This document shows positions 1 to 5,755 of a stretch of 11,667 nucleotides of DNA, piece by piece. The position numbers were made by a program, and so were the translations under genes. Numbering within the stretch: the first letter of the stretch is position 1; each line of letters opens with the position of its first letter. The stretch spans positions 1 through 11,667 of the forward strand of contig JBHHZI010000106.1 of NCBI GenBank assembly GCA_046757965.1. The letters run 5' to 3'. The stretch is from JBHHZI01 sp046757965. GTDB lineage: Bacteria > Acidobacteriota > Polarisedimenticolia > SMYD01. The notes under the pieces are model-generated. The model was given only the letters and a program-made list of their open reading frames with translations. It was not told the DNA's origin and searched no databases.

Positions 1-1332
1 GATGCCTGCGACACCGATGACGACAACGACGGCATCCTCGATGGCGCCGACACCGACCCCCTCGACCCGGCCGTCTGTACCGACGCCGATGCCGACACCT
101 GCGATGACTGCGCCATCGGTGTCGACGGCTTCGGGCCCCTGACCGATGCCACACCCGCCAACGACGGCCTCGACACCGACGCCGACGGCCTCTGCGATGC
201 CGGCGACCCGGACGACGACAACGACGGCGTGCCCGACACCATCGACAATTGTCCCCTCACGCCGAACCCCAGCCAGCTCGACAGCAACGGCGACGGCATC
301 GGCGACGCCTGCGAGACCGCCTGCGGAGCCATGGGCGATACCGACGCCGATGGCGTCTGCGACCCGGTGGACAACTGTCCGCTCGTCGCCAATGTTCTTC
401 AGCTCGACCGCGACGGTGACGGGGCCGGCAATGTGTGCGACCTCGACGCCGACGGGGACGGAACCGACAACACTCTCGACTGCTCGCCCCTCGATCCCGT
501 CTTCAACGCGGCACCGGTCACAGGACCGAGCATCCACTTCACCGACAGGACCGGAACGAGGCTCGAGTGGCTCACCATGCGCTCCGGCCGCGTCTACGCC
601 ACCTACACATGGGACTACCCCGACGGCGGATTCCAGCGGCTGGAGGTCTGTGCGGCAACTGCCCAGGCCGGTGGAGGCATTGATACGCCGGCCGTGCCCC
701 TGGCGGGCCGTACCCAGGGCTACCTGGTGACGGCGGTCAACGCCTGCGGGGAGGGGCCGGCTGGAAACGACAGCGTGGGCGTGCCTCGCACGGTGGTCGG
801 CGGCTGCCAGGACCCGGCTCTCGACACCGACGCCGACGGGTATGCCGACATCACCGACGATTGCCCCCTGGCCATCAACGCCGATCAGCTCGATGGGGAC
901 GCGGATGGTGCAGGAGACGCCTGTGACGCCTGCGTCGGTCTGGGGGTGGTGGACACCGATCTCGACACAGTCTGCGACGAGACCGACAACTGCGTCTCCG
1001 TTCCCAACCCGTCTCAGGCGGACGGCGATGGAGACGGTTACGGTGACGCCTGTGACAGTTGCGTCGGACCGGGTCCCACCGATAGCGACGGTGATGCCGT
1101 GTGCGACCTGGTGGACAACTGCCCGACGATCGCGAACCCCTCACAGCTCGACACCGATCTGGACGGCATCGGAGATGCGTGCGATACCTGCCCGGCCGAT
1201 CCGGACAATGACATCGACGGCGACGGGGTCTGCGGCGACATCGACAACTGCCCCACGACACCGAATCCCCTTCAGACCGACACCGACATGGATGGCATCG
1301 GCGACGCGTGTGACCCCACCCCGTTCGGCTGA
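1..1332 (+). CDS. Thrombospondin type 3 repeat, calcium-binding extracellular protein (5' truncated)
   Basis: The reading frame is open from base 1 and ends at TGA 1330-1332, giving 443 residues of a longer protein; the start and any signal peptide lie outside the window. It is made of Asp/Gly/Cys-rich TSP3 units with the typical DxDxDG calcium loops and DNCP and GDACD motifs: about three units in residues 1-160 and four in residues 270-443. Between them, residues about 172-264 form a different, beta-rich, fibronectin III-like domain containing YLVTAVNACGEGPAG. TSP3 repeats bind many calcium ions and form stiff extracellular or surface structures, so a secreted or cell-surface role is inferred. 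The protein ends at DPTPFG with no visible sorting or anchoring tail. The next gene is convergent, so no operon partner is seen on this side. The family call is firm; the biological role is unknown. Confidence 0.9.
   Translation, partial: DACDTDDDNDGILDGADTDPLDPAVCTDADADTCDDCAIGVDGFGPLTDATPANDGLDTDADGLCDAGDPDDDNDGVPDTIDNCPLTPNPSQLDSNGDGIGDACETACGAMGDTDADGVCDPVDNCPLVANVLQLDRDGDGAGNVCDLDADGDGTDNTLDCSPLDPVFNAAPVTGPSIHFTDRTGTRLEWLTMRSGRVYATYTWDYPDGGFQRLEVCAATAQAGGGIDTPAVPLAGRTQGYLVTAVNACGEGPAGNDSVGVPRTVVGGCQDPALDTDADGYADITDDCPLAINADQLDGDADGAGDACDACVGLGVVDTDLDTVCDETDNCVSVPNPSQADGDGDGYGDACDSCVGPGPTDSDGDAVCDLVDNCPTIANPSQLDTDLDGIGDACDTCPADPDNDIDGDGVCGDIDNCPTTPNPLQTDTDMDGIGDACDPTPFG
856..1320 (+). repeat. 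Tandem 129-nt (43-residue) TSP3 modules
   Basis: The D-[DN]-C motif codons begin at 856, 985, 1114 and 1243, exactly 129 bases apart, so the C-terminal part is built of 43-residue modules in strict register. Each module runs D[DN]C.., NPSQ-like, two DxDxDG loops, GDACD, a short Cys-containing linker (such as CVGPGP), then VCD. An earlier pair starting at 244 and 370 is spaced 126 bases (42 residues). The modules have diverged in sequence, so this is an old internal duplication rather than a recent expansion. Confidence 0.85.
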
Positions 1333-1406
1333 TCCGCCTCCTCGACCGTCGGCGGGGCCCGTGACCTGTGCCGAGGACCTGTCCGAGGGCCGTGAGCGCC
1401 GGCGGG
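1333..1406. other. Convergent intergenic gap
   Basis: This 74-base gap separates the ends of the TSP3 gene and the O-methyltransferase. It holds a weak 5-bp GC stem (CCGCC 1334-1338 with GGCGG 1351-1355) and a near-perfect tandem duplication, GACCTGTGCCGAG (1363-1375) followed by GACCTGTCCGAG (1376-1387). No T-run or convincing terminator is seen. Confidence 0.5.
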
Positions 1407-2042
1407 TCAGAGCCGGTAAGCCAGGAGCATGCCGTCACGAACGGTGAGAAGGGCATTCTCGACCCGGGCGTCGTCCTGAATCCGCCGGGCCATCTCCACG
1501 ATGGCTCGCGAGTCGTCATCCTCGGGTGACAGGACGGCACCACTCCACAGGGTGTTGTCGATGACGATCAGACCGCCGGGACGCACCCGTTCGACCGCCG
1601 CCTCGTAGTAGCACGGATAGTTCGACTTGTCCGCATCGATGAACACGAGATCGAACGGGCCATCCAGGGTGGCCAGGGTGTCGAGGGCGGGCCCCATGCG
1701 GATCTCGATCTTGTCCCTGTGAGGACTGCGGGCGAAGAACGACCTGGCCATCTCCTCGGCGACCGGGTCGACGTCACAGGTCACGATCCGGCCATCGTCC
1801 GGGAGACCCTCGGCCATCATCAACGCCGAGTACCCCGTGAACATCCCGATCTCGAGCACGCGCCGGGCGCCGACCAGACGCACCAGGATCTTCAGGAATG
1901 TGCCCTCGAGTCGTCCCACCTGCATCTGTGGAACGGCCATCTTCGCGTACGTCTCTCTCCGCAGTTCGGCGAGGAGGTCCGACTCCGGTGTCGTGTGACG
2001 GGCCGCATACGCCTCGATCTGTTCCGGTACCAGTGTCAACAT
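1407..2042 (-). CDS. Class I SAM-dependent, cation-dependent O-methyltransferase (CCoAOMT/COMT-like)
   Basis: This 211-residue protein has the size and motifs of the small bacterial Methyltransf_3 (caffeoyl-CoA/catechol O-methyltransferase-like) family. The SAM-binding motif I is VLEIGMFTGYSAL (62-74), followed by an acidic strand end at CDVD (89-92). FIDADKSNY (134-142) and IDNTLWSG (161-168) supply the aspartates and asparagine that hold the divalent metal in this family (D136, D162, N163). The family moves a methyl group from S-adenosylmethionine to a hydroxyl of a catechol-like or phenolic substrate in the cytoplasm; the substrate here cannot be read. The ATG at 2042 is chosen because GAGGAG lies six bases upstream and the N-terminus MLTLVPEQIEAYA fits the family. 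A longer in-frame start at 2186 would run back into pgi with low-complexity sequence. It lies 49 bases downstream of pgi on the same strand and is probably co-transcribed with it. Confidence 0.9.
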   Translation of the reverse strand: MLTLVPEQIEAYAARHTTPESDLLAELRRETYAKMAVPQMQVGRLEGTFLKILVRLVGARRVLEIGMFTGYSALMMAEGLPDDGRIVTCDVDPVAEEMARSFFARSPHRDKIEIRMGPALDTLATLDGPFDLVFIDADKSNYPCYYEAAVERVRPGGLIVIDNTLWSGAVLSPEDDDSRAIVEMARRIQDDARVENALLTVRDGMLLAYRL

Positions 2043-2048
2043 CACTTT

Positions 2049-2055
2049 CTCCTCA
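2049..2055 (-). promoter_or_regulatory. Strong Shine-Dalgarno of the O-methyltransferase
   Basis: On the minus strand TGAGGAG is followed by six bases (AAAGTG) and the ATG at 2042. It decides the start of the O-methyltransferase over the longer in-frame ATG at 2186. It is the only clear Shine-Dalgarno motif in front of any start in this window. Confidence 0.8.
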
Positions 2056-2091
2056 GGGGCACAACCGGCCTGGGAGCATTCCCCGACCCGC

Positions 2092-3690
2092 TCAGCCGGC
2101 GGCGGCCCAGGCGTAGGTGGCTTCGAGAACCGTGGAACCGGGGATCCGCCGAACCGCACGCCATCGGTCGTACGCCAGGCGCTCAAGGATCTCGAACACG
2201 GTCACCATCTCGTCCCTGGCATCGACCGCCTCGGCGACCGCTGCCACCGTCATGGCCGTCCCACCGGCGTTCTTCAGAACTGCGACGATCTGTCTCTGCA
2301 GGCCGAGCACCGATACGGCGGCCGCCTTGCCGGCCTCTACGCCTGGCTGGTCATAGGCGTTGACGTTGATGAGGCTCGCATACAGCCCGACGGTTCGCTC
2401 ACACAGAGCGATCACGGCACCCAGCGCCCGGGCGTCGAGTCGGTTGACGGTCAGAGTGATCGAATCGCGCCTGCCCTCATCGAGCGCGGCCCGGGTCCCG
2501 AGGAGGAATCCGAACAGGTGATCGGAACTGGACAGGCCCTCGCCCACGTCGATCGGGTCGTCGCCCACATCCTCGAGAACGTTCACGAACAGCGTGCACG
2601 CGCGCGGCAGGCCGTCGCGAAGCTGCTGCACGTAGGCGTGCTGGTCGGTCGACCCCTTGCCGCCATAGACCGTCAATCCCTGATGAACCACCTTGCCGTC
2701 GCGATCGCATCTCTTGCCGATCGACTCCATGATGAGCTGCTGCAGGTAGCGCGGCAGCAGTGCCAGACGGTCCCGGTAGGGCAGCACCACCAGGTCTCTG
2801 TCTCCGCGCCCGCCCGTCTCCAGGTACCACGCTCGCGCCAGCCGCGCCGCCGGATTCCGCGCGATCGTCGCCTCACGCGTCCGGGCATCCATCGCGGCCG
2901 CGCCATCGAGGAGCGCCGCATGGTCGAATCCCGACAGGGCCGCGGGCAAGAGTCCGATCGCGGACATGACCGATGTGCGCCCGCCGACCCACTCCGGGAT
3001 CGAGAAGCGCGCCAGCCATCCTTCCGTCCGGGCCAGATCATCCAGGCAGGATCCTGGCGAGGTGACCGCGACGGCCCGCGAGGAGAAATCGACTCCGGAG
3101 CGAGCGCAGGCGGCTCGTACGGCCAGCATGCCGTTCCGTGTTTCCGGTGTCGTTCCGGACTTCGATGCCGTGATGATGAGGGTTGCGGAGAGGTCGCAGC
3201 CAGGTCCGTCCAGAACCTCCGCGAATCCATCCGGGTCGGTGTTATCGAGAAAAGAGGCACGCATCCCGTCCGACTCACTCCGCAGGACCCCGTCGACGAG
3301 CTGAGGTCCGAGGGCCGAGCCGCCGATCCCGATGAGCAGGAAACGGGTGAACCGCGTCGCCCCGGCCGGATGGATCGTTCCGCCGCGGACGGCAGCGGCG
3401 AACGTCTCGACTGCTTTCCGGGACTCGACGATCTCCCGGCGGGCGGTCTCGTCGGGCGCCCGCTCCGGTGACCGCAGCCAGTAATGTCCCACCTGGCGCT
3501 GCTGTGTGCCGTTCGCCAGGCTCCCGGCTTCCAGCTCGGCCATCTCGGACAGTGCCACCTGCAGGGCGGGCGCGAGCCGTTCGCCGGCATCGCGCTCGTC
3601 CCGCACACGGCTCAGGTCCAGCCGCAGACCGAGGTCCTCATCGCACCAGCAGGTGTCGCGGAAGTGTTGCCATCGAGACGACGGATCCAT
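2092..3690 (-). CDS. pgi: Glucose-6-phosphate isomerase
   Basis: This 532-residue cytoplasmic enzyme interconverts glucose 6-phosphate and fructose 6-phosphate in glycolysis and gluconeogenesis. Visible family marks are GIGGSALGPQ (121-130), the phosphate-binding SKSGTTPET (176-184), a catalytic glutamate in QLIMESIGK (E322), the ring-opening histidine in GSTDQHAYVQQ (H351), and the lysine of QPGVEAGK (K455). The phrases VVLPYRDRLALLPRYLQQ and KVVHQGLTVYGGKGSTDQ resemble, from memory, the cyanobacterial type of PGI more than the E. coli type. Residues about 463-526 form a C-terminal extension that reads like a small winged-helix domain. The ATG at 3690 is chosen because the longer frame upstream (to 3915) is Arg/Ser-rich shadow sequence over the divergent gene. 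No Shine-Dalgarno is seen before it. The O-methyltransferase follows 49 bases downstream. Confidence 0.96.
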   Translation of the reverse strand: MDPSSRWQHFRDTCWCDEDLGLRLDLSRVRDERDAGERLAPALQVALSEMAELEAGSLANGTQQRQVGHYWLRSPERAPDETARREIVESRKAVETFAAAVRGGTIHPAGATRFTRFLLIGIGGSALGPQLVDGVLRSESDGMRASFLDNTDPDGFAEVLDGPGCDLSATLIITASKSGTTPETRNGMLAVRAACARSGVDFSSRAVAVTSPGSCLDDLARTEGWLARFSIPEWVGGRTSVMSAIGLLPAALSGFDHAALLDGAAAMDARTREATIARNPAARLARAWYLETGGRGDRDLVVLPYRDRLALLPRYLQQLIMESIGKRCDRDGKVVHQGLTVYGGKGSTDQHAYVQQLRDGLPRACTLFVNVLEDVGDDPIDVGEGLSSSDHLFGFLLGTRAALDEGRRDSITLTVNRLDARALGAVIALCERTVGLYASLINVNAYDQPGVEAGKAAAVSVLGLQRQIVAVLKNAGGTAMTVAAVAEAVDARDEMVTVFEILERLAYDRWRAVRRIPGSTVLEATYAWAAAG

Positions 3691-3701
3691 GGGCGGCGAC
3701 C

Positions 3702-3731
3702 ATATCAGACGCGTCACGGCGGGTGCTACAA
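3702..3731 (-). promoter_or_regulatory. Candidate pgi promoter
   Basis: On the minus strand TTGTAG (3726-3731) and TGATAT (3702-3707) are separated by 18 bases and resemble sigma-70 -35 and -10 elements. Transcription would begin near 3695, only about five bases before the pgi ATG at 3690. The -35 element is the complement of the -10 box proposed for the divergent gene. This is based on motif and position only. Confidence 0.4.
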
Positions 3732-3732
3732 T
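3724..3732 (+). promoter_or_regulatory. Candidate extended -10 promoter of the GT-C gene pair
   Basis: TGCTACAAT matches an extended -10 element (TGn plus a TATAAT-like hexamer). No good -35 is seen 17 bases upstream, which extended -10 promoters tolerate. A start seven bases downstream falls at about 3739-3740, on the proposed GTG start codon, which would make the mRNA leaderless. It lies in the 49-bp gap between two divergent genes, where a promoter is expected. Confidence 0.4.
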
Positions 3733-3739
3733 CGGCCGC

Positions 3740-5755
3740 GTGATCGCCTCTGTAAGTGACGGCGTGCAAAGCACTTCCATCGAGACCGCTCGGCGCGGGT
3801 GGGATCGGCGAAGGGAGCGACGGCGCGCCGTCCGCATCGACCTGGGCCTGTTCATGCTGGCCGTGACCGTGCGGCTGGCGCATCTGTTCTCGATCCGCGG
3901 CTCCGATTTCTTCACCGACCTGGGGCTGGATCGTCTGGCCTACGACGAATGGGGCCGGCAGCTCGCCAGCGGCCACTGGCTCGGCACGGAGATCTTCTAC
4001 CAGGACCCGCTCTACCCGTACCTTCTCGGCGTGTTCTACTCGCTCGCCGGTCATCGATTGTTCCTGGTGGTGACCGTGCAGTCGATCCTCGGTTCCCTGG
4101 TGCCGATCTTCGTGCACCGCACGTCCCGCGCCTGGTTCTCTCCCGCCGCCGCCGTCACGGCCGGACTCCTGGCGGCGGTGTACGGACCGGCCATCTACTA
4201 CGACGGTCTCATCCTCAAGACCTCGCTCGGCGCGTTCCTCGTCGCGGCGACCCTGCTGGCGGCCTCGTCCGCCATACGCCGGGGCGGGTGGGGACCCTGG
4301 GGGCTCACCGGTTGTCTTCTCGGGCTCGGCGGCCTCGTCCGTGGAAATCTTCTCCTCTTCCTGCCGGTCCTGGCCGCCTGGGTGCTTCTGGCCCGTCCGC
4401 CCGGAACCGTGACCGGCGCCGAGTCCTCCAGGCTGGCGCGGCGCCTCGCCGCCCGGGCTGCGGAGCGCCGACGATGGGCACAGGTCGGCGCGCTGGCCGC
4501 CGGGATCACGCTGATCCTCCTGCCGACCGCCGCGCGCAATCGCCTCGTCGGGGGTGAGTGGGTGCTGACGACGGCGCAGGCCGGTCCGAACTTCTATCTC
4601 GGCAACAATCCCGCCAACAGCAGCGGCCGGTACGCGCCGTTGCCGTTCGTCGGCGCCAATCCCCGGTACGAGCGGCTGGGATTCACCCGCGAGGCCGAGC
4701 GGCGCACCGGACGTCACCTCTCCCCCACGGAGGTGTCGCACTTCTGGTTCGCCGAGAGCGGACGCTGGATGGCCTCCTATCCCGGCGACTGGCTCCGCCT
4801 GATGGCCCGGAAGTTCCGTCTGTTCTGGAGCGCGTACGAGGTTCCCGATAATCTCGACTACGCCCTGTACCGTCGCACGGCGCCGGTCCTCGCCCTTCCC
4901 CTTCCCGGCTTCGGACTGGTGGCCCCGCTGGGTCTGATCGGGCTCTGGATGGCCCGTCGCCGGGCCGGCGGGCCGCGTGTGCTCATCCTCTTCGTGGCCA
5001 CCTACTCGTTCTCCGTCATCCTCTTCTTCGTCTTCTCCCGGTATCGATTTCCGCTCCTCCCCGCGCTGTTCCCCCTGGCCGGCTGTGCCCTCGTCGAGGT
5101 CGCGAAGCGGATCCGTCTGATCGGCACAGGTCGCCTGCCGTGGAGATCCGGCGGACCCTTCCTCCTGGCCGTGGCGGGAGTCGCCGCCGCGGTGAACCTC
5201 CCGGTGCACGCTCCGGCGCAGTCCCCCGCCATGGCCATTGCCCGCGCCCTCCATCTGCCTCGCGTCGTCGAGAGTTCCGCCACCGGTCACTTCAACCTCG
5301 GACTGAGCTTTGCCCGCCGCGCCGAGACCGCGAAGAATCGAGACGCGCTCCTGGAATCGGCAGCAAGGGAGTTTACGCAGGCCGCGCGCGAGGACCCCGC
5401 CGCCGCGGCGCCGTTCGCGGACCTGGGAAAAGTTCTGGCGCGACTCGGTCGCGACGCCGAAGCGATCGAGGCGTATCGCGCCACTCTCCGCCTCGATCCG
5501 GATCGTCCCCGTCCGCACCACGTTCTGGGCATGCTCTACCGGCGCAGCGGGCAGCTCGACGCCGCGGCACGGGAATTTCACCGCGCGCTCCAGCTTGCGC
5601 CGGATCGACTCGATTCAGCCGTCGCGCTGGGAAACGTCCATCTACAGCAAGGCAATTTTCCAGCCGCCGCCACGGCGTTTCGCCAGGCCCTCGACATCGA
5701 CCCGTCCAGCGAGGCCGCCCGTGACGGCCTCGCCCGGGCGACGAACGCTCCGTGA
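3740..5755 (+). CDS. GT-C (GT39-like) membrane glycosyltransferase with C-terminal TPR repeats
   Basis: This 671-residue protein has many membrane segments from about residue 33 to 490 and a soluble TPR tail at about 515-668. The first extracytoplasmic loop carries FFTDLGLDRLAYDEWGRQL (57-75) and QDPLYPYLLG (88-97), the acidic loop and PLYPYLL motif typical of ArnT/PMT-like GT-C enzymes. FYLGNNPANSSG (285-296) and SRYRFPLLPALFPLAG (433-448) are also typical of this family. Such enzymes move a sugar from a polyprenyl-phosphate donor to an acceptor on the outer face of the inner membrane; donor and acceptor are not readable here. The tail shows three clear TPR units, with LGKVLARLGRDAEAIEAYR, LGMLYRRSGQLDAAAREF and LGNVHLQQGNFPAAATAF, probably a docking surface. 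The GTG at 3740 is preferred because a -10 box sits just before it; GTG 3764 is possible, and ATG 3689 would overlap the pgi start. It overlaps the next gene by four bases. Confidence 0.85.
   Translation: MIASVSDGVQSTSIETARRGWDRRRERRRAVRIDLGLFMLAVTVRLAHLFSIRGSDFFTDLGLDRLAYDEWGRQLASGHWLGTEIFYQDPLYPYLLGVFYSLAGHRLFLVVTVQSILGSLVPIFVHRTSRAWFSPAAAVTAGLLAAVYGPAIYYDGLILKTSLGAFLVAATLLAASSAIRRGGWGPWGLTGCLLGLGGLVRGNLLLFLPVLAAWVLLARPPGTVTGAESSRLARRLAARAAERRRWAQVGALAAGITLILLPTAARNRLVGGEWVLTTAQAGPNFYLGNNPANSSGRYAPLPFVGANPRYERLGFTREAERRTGRHLSPTEVSHFWFAESGRWMASYPGDWLRLMARKFRLFWSAYEVPDNLDYALYRRTAPVLALPLPGFGLVAPLGLIGLWMARRRAGGPRVLILFVATYSFSVILFFVFSRYRFPLLPALFPLAGCALVEVAKRIRLIGTGRLPWRSGGPFLLAVAGVAAAVNLPVHAPAQSPAMAIARALHLPRVVESSATGHFNLGLSFARRAETAKNRDALLESAAREFTQAAREDPAAAAPFADLGKVLARLGRDAEAIEAYRATLRLDPDRPRPHHVLGMLYRRSGQLDAAAREFHRALQLAPDRLDSAVALGNVHLQQGNFPAAATAFRQALDIDPSSEAARDGLARATNAP

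Noticed and set aside
856..1320. Possible CRISPR-like array, because of regular spacing
   Set aside because: The period is a whole number of codons in an open frame, and the repeats encode TSP3 modules with no identical repeats or unique spacers.
875..1543. 222-codon minus-strand frame over the TSP3 gene and the OMT end
   Set aside because: The product is Arg/Cys/Pro-rich, as expected from reading Asp/Gly-rich calcium repeats backwards.
2043..2186. Upstream in-frame extension of the O-methyltransferase (start at 2186)
   Set aside because: It would overlap the pgi 3' end, adds low-complexity Pro/Ser sequence, and ignores the strong Shine-Dalgarno before ATG 2042.
2518..3471. 317-codon open frame antisense to pgi
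   Set aside because: It is the complement of a clear pgi coding sequence and has no recognisable domain.
3689..3739. ATG 3689 as the start of the GT-C/TPR gene
   Set aside because: It would overlap the pgi start codon on the other strand and lies upstream of the proposed promoter; the 17 added residues do not resemble the family.
3691..3915. Upstream in-frame extension of pgi (start at 3915)
   Set aside because: It would overlap the divergent GT-C gene by about 175 bases and encodes Arg/Ser-rich sequence unlike any PGI N-terminus.
3638..5581. 647-codon open frame on the minus strand opposite the GT-C/TPR gene
   Set aside because: It is rich in Gly, Glu, Arg and Gln with no domain or membrane pattern, and it is antisense to a well-supported gene. 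Long antisense frames are common in GC-rich DNA.
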